Assembly: GCA_026545225.1 (NCBI GenBank)
Contig: CM048847.1
Location: forward strand, 7,682,501-7,746,500
From: Cornus controversa
Lineage: Eukaryota > Streptophyta > Magnoliopsida > Cornales > Cornaceae
DNA length: 64,000 nt
Reading direction: 5' to 3'
Shown here: piece after piece, positions 1 to 11,628 of the stretch
Layout: every line of letters starts with the position of its first letter
Numbering within the stretch: the first letter of the stretch is position 1
Made by a program: the position numbers and the translations under genes
The notes under the pieces: generated by a model
What the model was told of the DNA's origin: nothing
The model's input: only the letters and a program-made list of their open reading frames with translations
Database searches by the model: none

Positions 1-1380
1 CCTCCTTAGAAGCATTTTCTTGTGACTCATCAATGGTGGACTTTTTTGGTTTTTCAAGAAGTGAAAGTCCATCAACATTCTTTTCAAGCTCAACCACTTC
101 ATCATCCAATTCTTGCCTAGGGGTAGGTAAAGGAGATTCATCAAAAACTACATGTACTGATTATTCTACCACCAAAGTTCTCCTGTTGAACACTCTCTAT
201 GCTTTACTTTTGGATGAATATCCTAGGAAAACACCTTCATCGAATTTAGCATCAAATTTTCCTAAATTGTCCTTGTCATTTAACAAAAAATATTTCCACC
301 CAAAAACTTTGAAGTACCCTATATTTGGCTTATGACCATTCCAAAGCTCACAAGGGGTCGTATCAAGCTTCTTTCTAATGATGACTCTATTTAAAACATA
401 GCAAGACGTGCTAACAGCTTCGGCCCAAAAGTACCTAGGCAACTTATGTTCATTGAGCATTGTTCTAACCATCTCTTGGAGGGATCTATTTTTCCTCTCA
501 ATGACCCCGTTTTGTTGAGGAGTTCTTGGAGCGGAGGAATTATGATCATAACTGTTTTCATCACAAAATTTCTTAATATCTCGGTTATCAAATTCTCTAC
601 CTCTATCACTTCAATGCTCTTAATCTTTCATTCTTTCTCATTTTGGACTTTTTTACAAAACTTAGAGAAAATGACATGAGTTTCATTCTTATGAGCAAGG
701 AAAAACACCCAAGTAAGCCAAGTGAAATCATCTACAATTACAAAAGCATAAAATTTTCCTCCTAAGCTAGCAATTCTATTCGGACTAAAGAGGTCCATAT
801 GGAGTAATTCTAAAGGTCTTGACGTAATGATATCCTTCTTCCTTTTGAAGGAAGACTTGATTTGTTTGCCTAATTGGCAAGTACCACAAGTTTTTTCCTT
901 AGCAAACTTAGTCTTTGGGAGGCCTTTGACTAAGTCCTTTTTGGACAATTTTGAGATCAAGTCCATGCTTGCGTGTCCTACTCTTCTATGCCATAACCAA
1001 CTATTTTCACTAGAGAAGATAAAGCATTTGACATTTTGATCAAGCAAGTCACATAAGAGGATGGTGTACAAATTACCATTTCTACGTGCAACAAAACTTT
1101 GATGGCCATATTTTTCAACAATGCAATGATTGGATCTAAATGCAACATTAAAACCTTTATCACATAGTTGACTAATGCTAAACAAGTTATGCTTTAAGCC
1201 AATAACAAGAAGCACATTATCAATAAATAAGGAAGATGATATACCTATGGTCCCAACGCTAACAATTTTACCTTTGGAGTTGTCTCCAAATGTGACGTTT
1301 CCTCCATCATAAGGCTTGAGAGAAGAAAATTTGGAACAATCTCCTGTCATGTGGCTTGAGCAACATCTATCAAGAAACTA
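1..1380 (-). pseudogene. Copia pol: GAG-pre-integrase and integrase part
   Basis: Near 1350-1150 the frame contains MTGDCSKFSSL and LKHNLFSISQLCDKGF, sequences seen after the Copia protease active site. The GAG-pre-integrase zinc-binding stretch SWLWHRRVGHASMDLI with CGTCQLGKQ follows at about 1030-850. The integrase start RPLELLHMDLFSP and FVIVDDFTWLTWVFFL comes next at about 815-700. The region toward position 200 has YFWAEAVSTSCYVLNR and FKVFGWKYF, matching the C-terminal half of Copia integrase. Reverse transcriptase is not in the window. It is broken, with a few breaks. Confidence 0.85.
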
Positions 1381-1429
1381 CTTGTCCTTGGAGCTAGATG
1401 TGGATTTCAAGCATACCTACAACGCAAGC

Positions 1430-3158
1430 TTAAGTGACTTCTTTTGGTACCCAAACCATTTTGGGTCCAATTTGCCTAGCAATCATAGGAAATGTTCCTT
1501 TTGGAACCCAAATCATTTTTGTTAACTTTCTTTTTCTAAAAGGACAAGAGAATATTTTGTGTCCACTTCTTCTACCAAGATTGCATATAGAACTGAAAAA
1601 GTAAAGTTGAGATCTTTTGACAAAGAAGTGCTTCAAAGGTTTTAACTTATCATTCTTAGAAGAGGGATTTTTTATCAAAGAATTTTGTTTATCATATGGA
1701 TTATATCCAATTTCTTCTTTGTCATAAACATCCCTTTGTCTTCCAAGGAGAATAGTTAAGTTCTTTCTCCCCTTGGTGAATTTTTCAAGAATCTCAATTT
1801 GATCCTCAACAATTTTCTTCAAATTTTCCTTTTTAATTTGAAATTCATTTGAGGAGGTTTCTTTTGAAGATGTATCTCTTTCTTTCTTGAAAGAATCATT
1901 TTCCATTTGAACTTTAGAAAGCTCAAGTGAAGAAGAATCTTTCTCCTTTTTCAATAAGACGTTTTCATTTTAAACTTTAGAAAGTTCAAATGAAAGAGAT
2001 GAGTTTTTCAAAATCACCTTTTCAAGTTCTTTATGCAAATCTTCAAAAGCATCTTGTAATTCATTATAGGAAAAAGAAGACTCAATTGAAAGCTCAAGAT
2101 TAGAATCTACCTCATCCTCCATTGCCATAAGGCAAAGGTTGACAACTTTGCCATTGTCACAATTCGAGTCGCTTGAGTCAGAATCATCCCATGTTCCCTT
2201 CATTGCCCTTTTCTTTTGCTTATTTTCTTTATCACTTTTGTACTTGGGGCAATCGACTTTGAAATGTCCCGGCTTTCCACAATAAAAGCAAGTAGGTGAT
2301 TCCTTTTTGCTTGACTCACCTTTGGATTCATTTCTCTTGAAAGGTCTCTTCTTGAAGAGATGTTCTTTCCTCATGAATTTTTTGAACTTGTTAGAGATGA
2401 GAGCAAGATCATCTTCATCATCGCTAACATCTTTGTCATCTTCCTCATTGAATTGAAGTCTTTAGAGCCATGCTCTTCTTTTGCTCGAGCTTTTCATGAC
2501 GGGTTTTCATCTTGATTTCATGAGTCATGAGAGATCCCATGAGGTCTTTAAGACTTAATGTATCAAAATCTTTTGCTTCCGAGATAGCGGTAGCTTTAGC
2601 ATCCCAACTTGTGGGTAGGCACCAAAGAATTTTCTCGACATTGTCGGATGTAAAGTAATTCCTACCAAGATGAGATAAATTATTAATAATATTAGTGAAT
2701 CTTGTAAACATCTCACCAATGGTTTCATTCAATTCCCTCTTAAAGAGCTCATACTTACGAATTAACATGCTCACTTTGGTGGCCCTAACTTGCTTAGTGC
2801 CTTCATAGGTCACTTCAAGTTTGTCCCAAATCTCTTTGGCGGACTTACAAGCTGAAATTCTATTGAATTCGGATTTGCTTAAAGCACAATACAAATTTGT
2901 AATGGCTTTGGCATTGACCTAAACAAGTTTTCGGTCATTGTCATTATATTCAGGCAAGTCTTTTGGAACTCTTAGACCTTCTACGGTTTTCATGGGAACT
3001 AAGGGTCTATTGTGAACAACTTCCCAAACTTGGTAGTTAATAGATTGAAGAAACCATATCATTCTAGGTTTTCAATAGTTATAGTCGGTTCCATCAAACC
3101 AAGGTGGCCTATTGTTGGATTGTCCTTCTACATGAGATGGTCCTTGCATATTTGCCAT
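1430..3158 (-). pseudogene. Copia gag (UBN2-type) with zinc knuckle
   Basis: This frame set encodes the remains of the Copia capsid/nucleocapsid protein. It opens at 3158 with MANMQGPSHVEGQ, the typical start of such gags about 40 bases after the primer site. The middle part (about 2445-2894) has the UBN2-family signature: SAKEIWDKLEVTYEGT, then YELFKRE and TRFTNIINNL. A CX2CX4HX4C zinc knuckle, CFYCGKPGHFKVDC, follows near 2270-2320. After that comes a Lys/Glu/Ser-rich coiled-coil-like tail. It is broken in several places and is a fossil. The family call is firm and the exact 3' limit is approximate. Confidence 0.85.
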
Positions 3159-3199
3159 GATCAAACTCTGAGACGATTAAGTCTTATTCAAGAGTCTAA

Positions 3200-3211
3200 G
3201 CTCTGATACCA
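3200..3211 (-). other. Primer-binding site, initiator-Met tRNA type (Copia)
   Basis: The minus strand reads TGGTATCAGAGC, the usual plant initiator-methionine tRNA complement that primes Copia reverse transcription. It lies two bases inside the LTR edge at 3214. Confidence 0.88.
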
Positions 3212-3213
3212 AT

Positions 3214-4430
3214 TGTTACCCAAGAGTTGACCCTAGAGGGGGGGTGAATAGGGTCAATGGCAATCTATGACAAATTTTCAGTTATTTAAATTTCAAGAAC
3301 AAATCTAAATAAAAGAAATAGTGAAATGAGGAAAATGAAATAGATGTACAAAAATTAAGAGAGAGAGTTAGAAAGAATCAAACACAAGTGACGCAAGATG
3401 TAGCGTGGTTCGGAATCTCCTACTCCACGACTCAAGATCCCTCTTTAGATTTCCCCAAATCCACTAAAGCTTCTCCTTTCGGGTGGAGAGCAAACCTTTA
3501 CAATGAAGCTTACAAGTTTCTTCCTTTCTCTTGCTAAGTGAAGTCCTTCACCTAGTCTTTTAGGGTTCAACCAACCCTTTACAATAAATGAGGAGAAGGT
3601 TTATAGCTCAAAGAATATATCTCTCCAAGATAAAATCTTAAATGAAGGCTCATAAGACTATTAGCTATATATGAATCTCAAGAGGAAGCTCAATTCTAAT
3701 AAATGAGAATGATTGAGTGTTGTTTGTAATGAATATAACTCAACAAAAATAGCTCAAGAGTGTTAGATGGTGAAATAAATGCAGAGCCATCAATATATAT
3801 AGAGCTTCTTGGAAATATATCTGTTGGTGGGTAGTTGGGTGCATTAAATGCATTGAACTATCCGTTAGATTTGAATTTAGCATCTTTGAGGCGCCTCAAA
3901 GTGACTTTGAGGCTTCTCAAAGTGTAGTTTGAGATGCCTCAAAAACTTTGAGGCCTCCTAGAAAGCCATGTTTTCTTCTGTAACTTAGAGGCTTCTCAAA
4001 CTCAAGTTTGAGGCACCTCAAAGTCCTCCAACCTTTATAAAATTAGATTTCGAGGCAAAGGATAGGACTTATGAGCATGCATGGTCTTAGGGTATCATTA
4101 TGCAAATATTAAGACCAATTTCAAGTGATTTTACAGACCAAGAAATGATATGAAAGATAATGCATGGTCCTATTATAGAGATGAGCTTCAATCATGTTAT
4201 TCATAAATAACTTTGGCAGTATAATCCTAACTCTCGCCAACTTATATCTATCCCATTTCTTTTACTTTGGCATTTCTCTTTAAATTTTGGGATAACACCT
4301 TCTTCTTCATTGAAATTCTTTTTTTGACAATATCCTTTTCATGACTTCATCCTCATTGTGAATGATTTCTTGAATAAACGTCATTACTTCAAAAGCAATC
4401 AGTCAAATTTGGAATTAGTACAAAACATCA
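3214..4430 (-). repeat. 5' LTR of the Copia element
   Basis: On the minus strand it starts TGATGTTTTGTACTAATTCC and ends ...GGGTAACA, giving the canonical TG...CA ends, at 1217 bp. The plus-strand edge tgttacccaagagttgaccc followed by a G-rich stretch and gtgaatagg is a common end of plant Copia LTRs. It abuts the primer site with a two-base spacer. The partner LTR lies outside the window. Confidence 0.85.
3884..4023. repeat. Cluster of short palindromes inside the Copia LTR
   Basis: About six copies of a self-complementary word lie within 140 bp. The first, ctttgaggcgcctcaaag at 3884-3901, is a perfect 18-base palindrome. The others, starting near 3905, 3928, 3946, 3985 and 4006, vary at the centre (ggcttctc, gatgcctc, ggcacctc) but keep the tttgag / ctcaaa arms. 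Such sequence could fold into hairpins in RNA or bind dimeric proteins. No function is shown. Confidence 0.85.
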
Positions 4431-4469
4431 TTAATGATTTGCTATCATCAAAATAACAAGATTGCCCTT

Positions 4470-5645
4470 AGGTTGAAACCTTTGGGTCAACAAATTCAAT
4501 TCACGATCATGAAAACCTTAAACCCATTGCGCTTACATACATTCGAGTCTCTTAACTCCACTTTCATTACATTTGAGACCCATGACTATCTCTCATTCAA
4601 TTCATGGTTAAGACGACCTTAAACCCACTTTCAATACATTTGAGATCAGCAACTGTCTCTCATTCAATTCAAGGTCATGGGGACCTTAAACCCAATTTCA
4701 ATACATTTAAGACTCGCAATTGTCTCTCTTTCAATTCACGATCACGGGGACCTTAAACTCACTTTCAATTCAAGAACGGTCTTCGAATACCTTAAACCCA
4801 GCATTCACAATCTGATGAGGACCTTAAACCTCACCAAAATGGTCTTGGGGACCTTAATCTCTTTCTACCAAACTACGTTCGACCTAATCCTTGGACATCC
4901 CCAAGGCACGTAGACAGTCTGGGTAACCCCGAATTTGATCTCATCACCATCATTTCATCTATTTCATTTGCCATTGTATTCACTTTCTCTATATTCCATA
5001 CTTCATTCACACCTAAATGGTCTTGTACCGAACTACATTCGACTTGATCCCTAGACAGCCTCAAGGTATGTAGGTAGTTTAGGCAGCCCTAGATTCGGTC
5101 CCACCATCACTTTTCATCAATCACCATTACATTCTGAACACTTCATCCATTCATTTCATCCAATGGACATTCAATTGAAGTCACTGGAATTACGTTTGAC
5201 CTGATTCTCTTCATCGAGATACGTAGGTAGCTCGGGCAACCCCGGGTTACGTTACATTTCCCATCCAATTCCCCGTATGTTTTCTTCACTTCTTAATTAT
5301 ATACATATATATATTAGACATTTTTTGTGAACATAATTATCTTTGAATAGTAAAGCATCATAAGGATTAGGTAATTGTATTGAGTACAAATGTTGTGGGG
5401 TGCCTTATACTTTCCCCACACATGACAAAAACATCAGGCTCACTAATATAGTTTTTGAAAGACCACATGGTAGTCATTCAACTGGGCCCGCACATACATT
5501 TACATCTCAGGTGACCTAGCACACCAGAATTCGATTTTAGGTGGCGACTCCAAGAACACATCTTTTTCTTCGGCCCTTCACATACTCCGGCGTGTGCCAA
5601 CCCCGTTGCAATACCCAAAATGATAGTTGGCGATCCCCAAATCTA
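4470..5645 (+). mobile_element. Decayed LTR resembling Tat/Ogre-type Gypsy elements
   Basis: Three spaced segments read like the repeated phrase of Tat/Ogre LTRs: a tacgttcgacct-like phrase, then a cctt(g/c)gacat-like phrase, then cacgtag or acgtaggtagctcgggcaacc (near 4875, 5035 and 5190). Further on, ggtgccttatactttccc, a gattttaggtggcgactcc-like stretch near 5535 and gttggcgatcccc at 5627-5637 resemble the LTR 3' end and the adjacent primer-site region of that group. Both edges are unclear and no coding part follows. It is an old broken remnant, and the family call comes from remembered motif resemblance only. Confidence 0.5.
4495..4765 (+). repeat. Imperfect tandem repeat, unit about 85 bp
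   Basis: Three to four diverged units share the order 'accttaaaccca...ttcaatacattt(g/a)aga...gcaactgtctctcattcaattcaaggtcatg'. The accttaaac(c/t)ca phrase starts near 4506, 4615, 4681 and 4750. The repeat lies in the upstream part of the decayed Tat/Ogre-like LTR. Confidence 0.6.
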
Positions 5646-6699
5646 CTAGGGTATCATCCGGCCAAGGAGTTCATAGGTACAACAATATTATAAAAGGATT
5701 GGGTCTCAATATATCAATTTAACATATGATTGATATCATTAAGTAAGAAATCGACATGTCCCAAATCTATGCAGCTATCACTAATCCACGAACAACTTTT
5801 GTAGATCAATCTTTTCTATTAATATCTCTAAAATAGTAACCCAGGTATTTCATGTCCTAATTTATAGGAAAGCAGCATACAAAATGAAACCAATACAATC
5901 TTTTGAAAAGATCTAAATCCCTACACTGCAGTCTGGTAAGTAATAGATGATCACTTTGCTCTACAAACTCCACGCTCTAACCTCGAGGTGGAAACTGCCT
6001 GAAACCTAAAATATTAACAAAGTGGGTTAAACCCACAAGCATGTTCCCTCTACTACCACCCAATCAGAGAACCAGTAAACATACCCTCTATATGAGGACA
6101 GTAAAAACATTTATATATAATTATACCGTTTAGTCATTTAATCTCCTATCTCAGAAATAATTAGAACTATGTTATGAACTAACCCATCCATTATTACAAT
6201 AAAGGTAGAACAAATTTTTAAGTTCAAACCTTAGGCAATCCTAATATGGCTGAGACACTAAGTTTTATCTAATTAGATACTATACAACCCTATCATGCCT
6301 TCCTCCATATTTTATAAATACCTTATTAAGTTTTAGGCAAACAAAACCTGCCTCCACTAATCATCCTTCTACAAAACCCCAAACTTATATTTATATATAA
6401 TTAAGTATAACTTACCAGCTCATAACAAAATCCTCAATTAAATCAGTGACCTAAGAATAGAGTAGCCCCACACATTACACTAACCCATCTGTTATCTCAA
6501 TGCAATCCTAACATGCTCGAATATATAATGAGAAACTTTTCTATTAGATATTAGGCAATTCGGACATGCCCCAAATAAAATATAAAGATACCTTATTAGG
6601 TATTAGGGAATCTTGACATGCCTTAGCAATCTTGACATGCCAAATGTAATCTATAGATACCTTATTAGGTATTAGGTAATCCTGACATGCCTTGGCAAT
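5646..6699. other. Unassigned DNA with weak internal repeats
   Basis: No reading frame or known element is recognised here. From about 6225 to 6695 a phrase of the type 'ttaggcaatcctgacatgcc...atagataccttattaggtatt' recurs at least four times with varying length, a degenerate repeat. The plus-strand LTR of element A starts directly after it. Confidence 0.5.
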
Positions 6700-8050
6700 T
6701 GATAAGCATTGAATGTTATACATTCACGTGCCTTTACTTATGTATTTTAATCCCATAACTGTACATACTGTATAGTTTTTACGTATTTTTATGTTTTTGA
6801 TGATTTTATGTTTAAACTCAGAATTCAGTGCAATTCGACTTCCTTATCAATTCAAGAATGCATTCCTATGTACTACCATGCTTCATGGAAAGTTCATACC
6901 AAGGAATAGTGAATGGCGTGTCAAAACCGGAGTCAAAAAGCTAAAGAGTTGAAGATCTGTAGAAGAAGGAAAGATCGATGCATCGAAGTCACCACTTCGA
7001 TGCATTGTAGCTTTGATACATCGAAGTCCCTACTTCGATGTATCGCCCAATCCTACAGAAGATATTATTTTGCAGATATTTTCTTTACATGCCACTTGTC
7101 CAATTTTGCTTGGATAAAGCCTAAAATAGAATTTCTATGATATTTTGAGCCTCAAATTAGATATACAGCTAGAAAATATGTAATAAATGAATATATTACA
7201 ATTTTTGTAATAGAGAGCATATATAGAATTCTAGAGAGAGAAAGTGAAGTTCTAGAGAGAGAAAGCTTCAAATAGGGCTTTGTAAGGCCTTAAAGACCAT
7301 TTTGAGCATGGGAACATATCTGTCTATGGAGTGCTTCCGGCTTACCATGATCAACTAATCCTTCTCTAGGGTTTTGACGAACCCTAATCTTGTAAATATG
7401 TTCTAACTTCAATGAATTGGGAATTTTTATGTATTTTTCTATATATGTTTCTTGCCTTGAGCCTTATATCAATATAAGTTTACAATTTCTTTGTGTTCAT
7501 GTGTTGTGACTTATCTTATTCTTGGAATGCTTAAATTACTCACATAATCTTCAAATACTTATAAGTTTCACAAGGACTACAAGTGATGGCTTAAGACTAG
7601 TTTTCACTATAACATGCATAGTTAGATTTGCATAGTCTATGCTTAGAGACGGTGATTTAGCTACACTTAAGTAATTAGGTAAGTAGGTAGGTAGGGAATC
7701 ACATTTATCAAAGATGGATTATAGTATGTTAAGGTGCGTGTATTCTCTTGGCTACATCGTTGTATGTGGGACTTGTCAACACGTCATTTAGTACACATTT
7801 GCATGAATTCTCCTAAATTATTATAAGTGTGACATACTACGAGGCTAGTGGTGAAGTCTAAACCCTAGTCTTTAACGCGTCATTTAGTGCGGTTGTGATT
7901 TGAACAAGAAACAACCGTCAACATTTAGCGAATTATTCCTACATAGTCTCTGTGGGATCGACACCCTTAACTTAGAGCCCTATCCTTCAAGGATTCGTTC
8001 TATTGCGAGTGGTAAATTATAAATTGCGAGTAGCTCAACCGCACATAACA
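6700..8050 (+). repeat. 5' LTR of Athila element A
   Basis: The LTR starts TGATAAGCATTGAATG and ends ...CACATAACA, 1351 bp, five bases before the primer site. A TATA-like catatata near 7209 followed by repeated tctagagagagaaag suggests the promoter and start of R. The opening TGATAAGCATTGAATGTTA resembles the opening of the B/C/F family LTR (TGATAGGCGTTGAATGTTA), a family-level likeness. Confidence 0.85.
6972..7047. repeat. Palindromic word cluster in LTR of element A
   Basis: Four copies of a self-complementary word built on cttcgatgcatcgaag lie within 76 bp: gatcgatgcatcgaag, cttcgatgcattg, ctttgatacatcgaag and cttcgatgtatcg. They alternate with short spacers such as tcacca and tcccta. The same word recurs in the element's 3' part at 25255-25485. 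Confidence 0.8.
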
Positions 8051-8055
8051 ATTTT

Positions 8056-8073
8056 TGGCGCCATTGTCGGGGA
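8056..8073 (+). other. Primer-binding site of element A (tRNA-Asp type)
   Basis: TGGCGCCATTGTCGGGGA differs at two bases from TGGCGCCGTTGCCGGGGA, the primer site typical of Athila elements and carried intact by element D in this window. Confidence 0.85.
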
Positions 8074-8316
8074 CTACGGTTTAATCGCTAAAATTAGAGG
8101 GTTGAGTCTAGTTTAAATTTTAACTTAACTCATTCTTTAAATTCTTTAATTGTAATTACTTTTATCTTTATTTCAGAAGTGTTTTATTGTAGTGCTTGTC
8201 TAAATAAGGCATTAAGACTTAAGCTTGGATCCTTGTGAGTGGAATACCTAACTTTATTGCACTTTAGAATTTAAAAATTTTATTTTTGCATATAGTTTCA
8301 ATTTTATTTCTTTCAT

Positions 8317-10106
8317 ATGCAAGGTAGGAGATTGTTGTCATTACCTTTGTTGCAGTATGACCTTGACCTTGAAAGAACTCTTAGACAACATAGTAGTGTT
8401 CCTAAGGATCCTATATTGTTTAGAGAATATAGGAGAGTAACCATGGCAAATAATGATAACCCAAATGTTCAACAAAATCCGATTTTACCACCCCCATCGG
8501 GTGGTGAGATTCTTCGAGATTTTTATGTTCCATCTACCTATGCATCTCCTTCTTGTATTCGTTTTTCGAATGTAGGAAGGAATAATTTTGAAATCAAATC
8601 CTCAACAATTAATCTTCTTTGTTATTTTCATGGGCTTCTGAACCAAGATCCTTATAAACATATTAATGAATTTTTAGAAGTGTGTTCGACTCTATAGTTG
8701 AATGTATAAGCGGAAGACAACTTAATACTTCGTCTTTTTTCTTTCTCACTTAAGGATAAAGCCAAACAATGGTTTAACTCCATAGAACCAAATTCCATTA
8801 ACTCTTGTGTAGAAATGCAATGAGAGTTTCTAAAGAAATACTTTCCAATGGGGAAGACTAATGGTGCATGAAAAGCCATCATTGGTTTCTCTCAAAGGGA
8901 AGGAGAAGCATTTCATGAAACTTGGGAAAGGATGAAGGACCTTTTGAGATCTTACCCACACCATTCTATTCTCAAATGACAATTGGTGCAAGGATTTTAC
9001 GATAGTTTAGGAGAGCCCCATAAACAAATGGTTGATACTAGTTATGAAGGTACATTCTTTCTAAAAAGTCCCAATGAAGCATGGATACTCTTTGAGAACT
9101 TGAGCAAAAATTCATCTCATCGTTCTTCTAATGAAAGGAAGAATAAAATAGTTGCTCCTCTCAACACCCAAACTGAAAGTATCTTTGAAATACGTAAAGA
9201 TAAAGTAACCGATAGGAAGATAGAGACCCTAGAAAAGAAATTAGATCAAGTCTTGTTAGCTGGGTCTTCTTCTTCTTTTTCTTCTTCATCCCTTCCTATT
9301 ATTCCTAATCCTACCCTTCATCCCACATATGATGTGTGTTCATTCTACTCTAGTCCTTCTCATTATATAAAGAATTGTCCTCATGCGGGGCCATACCTTG
9401 AATTCTCACAAGAGCAAGCAAATGCACTTTATTCTAGGTTGGTCAAGGATCATATCAAAACTCTTATAATCCCGGATGGAGAGATCAAAATCAATTCTAA
9501 TATGGGAACCAAGGTCAATATCAAGGACCTCGGGAACCACATGGACCGCAAGGTCAATGTCAATTCCAGCCTAGATCTTATCAACCAAATCCAAATTCAA
9601 GTTTCTATTACACTCCCAATCAACCACCTTCTCGGAACCTCGGTTTTGAGGAAAAGATTTTGGCTACTTTAGGCAATATTGAAAGTAATACCCAAAAGAT
9701 CAATGCCAACTCATAATTTATTGCAAAGATAGAGTCCCAATTGCGACAGCTAGCTATCACAATGAATCGTAGAGAGGGTGAAAAATTGCCTAGCCAAACA
9801 GTGGTGAACCCTAATATAGTATAAGTAATTGATGATGTTTCTCATTCCTTTGAGTTTAACATAGAACAAGATTAATCAATTACTACTTTAAGGAGTGGTA
9901 GATTGTTAGAAAATTCGGTTGATAAAATAAGGGAGAAAGAATGTCAGCATCTGATAAATCCAAAGACTCCTTTAAATCCAAAAGAGTTCTCTAATAATTC
10001 AAAAGATAAAAGAAAGGAAAAGTTCATTGAAGCTAAATTCTCATCTATTCCAATCCAAGAAGCTTCATATGAACCTCTTATTCCCTTTCCTCAAAGATTA
10101 AGGGAA
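8317..10106 (+). pseudogene. Athila gag region of element A
   Basis: It starts MQGRRLLSLPLLQYDLDLERTLRQ, closely matching the gag starts of B, C and D. The retrotransposon gag core is recognisable: NNFEIKSSTINLL and DPYKHINEFLEVCST near 8590-8690, then the stretch around 8900-9100 with QGFYDSLGEPHKQMVDTSYEGTFFLKSPNEAW. A degenerate zinc knuckle lies near 9335-9375. The frame then moves into the gag/protease linker before element B interrupts it. This is a broken fossil with several breaks. Confidence 0.85.
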
Positions 10107-10111
10107 CCTTC
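10107..10111. other. Target-site duplication of element B, left copy
   Basis: The five bases ccttc immediately before the B LTR match ccttc at 21265-21269 immediately after it, marking integration of B into element A. Confidence 0.9.
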
Positions 10112-11628
10112 TGATTCGTGTGTGAGTGTGACTCAAAAAGTATACCAATTAAAAATTTCCACACTTCGCAATAGAACGAATTCCTTGCAGAATAGGGCTA
10201 TCGAAAGGGGTATCGTACCTCAGGGATTATGGTCTGATGAGTTGGAACACAGAATTAATTCTAATTAAATTTATAAGAAAAGAATTCTGATTTTTAAACT
10301 AATTAAAAAGATAAAATAAAATAAATCAAAGTAAACAAGATAGTGAAGATAATAGGAGAGAAACCTAGGGTGTTTGACTTCACCACTAACTCCACAATCA
10401 ATGGTCAATTGAATCAACTATAGGAGAATTACATCATGCATAAGTGGTGTCGGTGGCTACAAGCTCACCTTCATCCATCAAGAAGATAACATATGATTAA
10501 GGCTAAACCATGGACTATCTTCGATTGGCATGGGTCATCTGCCTAACTACTCTAATCTAGGGTGCAGTATGGTTTATCTTCTCTAGGCATAATCCATCAA
10601 AGCTCATAACAATATATTCAGTGATTACCATTGTGTAATAATCTTTCTCATGATCACAGAAAACAAGAGAGATTGAGTTCAATAACAACAACTAAATATC
10701 TAAGACAAGATAAGAAATCATTGAAACTGAATTTACAAGACTTTTATTACTCAATTCTATAATAAGAATCCTCACAATTACACAATCTATGCATGTATAT
10801 AAAGGTCCCCAATAATTAAAACAATCAAACCATTGATGCTTTGTTAGGGCTACATCAAAATCCTAGTGGATGAACTAGCCGCTCATGGTAGAAGAAGAAG
10901 CTTCAACTGTTGAGGAAGAAGACATCATCTTTCTGAATTACGCGTATGACTTTGTTCTCCAATGGCTCTACAATATGTTTCTGTTCTCTTCTCAGCCCTC
11001 TCAGACTCTCCAATCTTTGTGCAAGCTCTCTGTAAGCTCTCTCAACTCAGCCTCCAAGTCTTCACTTTATTCCCTAAGAGAATACACCAAAGTCCTAATC
11101 CAATTAGGAATAAATTAGGGTTTCCCGCAGCACTAATCAGGTGGGTTTTTCGTGCTGACTTCGGCCCGACTTTTGACCCACTAGAAGTCCGATTTACGGA
11201 ATTTTCGTGAAATACAAAAGTGTGCAGAATTAAATTTTGTTCAACCTTATGCGAAAATAATGTCGATTTAAGGCTTGGAAATAAGACTTCTGATCCGTTT
11301 TCCAAAACGGGATTAAGACTGTATTATACGCAGATTTGGGCTTCAGGCCCGAAACCTTCTTAAGCAGCTGTAATTCTCTTGGACCTCTTTCTTGGGCTGA
11401 TTTGAGTTGAAATAAATGGTTGAGTGAATCTCCTTGATGTAGGCTTCATCTCACCATCTTGGATGTCTTCTTTAAAAACCCAAAAGCACGGTTTTAACTG
11501 AAATAATCATTAAGGCCCTGAAAATACAAAAAACACTAAAACAAAGTAAAATTACAAAATAATATATCACTAAGAGAATAAAATACATAAGTTAAGAGGC
11601 TAGAATGCGTAACATTCAACGCCTATCA
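10112..11628 (-). repeat. 3' LTR of element B
   Basis: It is 1517 bp with plus-strand ends TGATTCGTG...CGCCTATCA. Directly to its right cacccccaaactt is the complement of the polypurine tract AAGTTTGGGGGTG. It is nearly identical to 19756-21264. Confidence 0.92.

Larger units (their letters stand above)
1..4430 (-). mobile_element. Ty1/Copia LTR retrotransposon (5' part, continues past window start)
   Basis: The element is read on the minus strand. In transcription order it shows an LTR at 3214-4430, an initiator-Met tRNA primer site, a gag with one zinc knuckle, and then GAG-pre-integrase and integrase sequence running off the window start. Gag and integrase preceding any reverse transcriptase is the Copia order. 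Reverse transcriptase, RNase H and the 3' LTR would lie outside the window, so neither age nor target duplication can be judged. It is a broken fossil with several breaks in the visible part. The lineage within Copia is not certain. Confidence 0.9.

Noticed and set aside
3200-3211. tRNA gene fragments at TGGTATCAGAGC and TGGCGCCGTTGCC sites
   Set aside because: Only the 12-18 bases complementary to a tRNA 3' end are present, always beside an LTR. They are primer sites, not tRNA genes.
6913-7140. 75-codon Arg/Lys-rich frame in the LTR of element A
   Set aside because: It lies within the LTR, over the palindrome cluster, and has no recognisable domain.
10962-11305. 82- and 87-codon overlapping frames in the B LTRs (also 20598-20941)
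   Set aside because: They occur on both strands of the same LTR stretch and read as LTR shadows.
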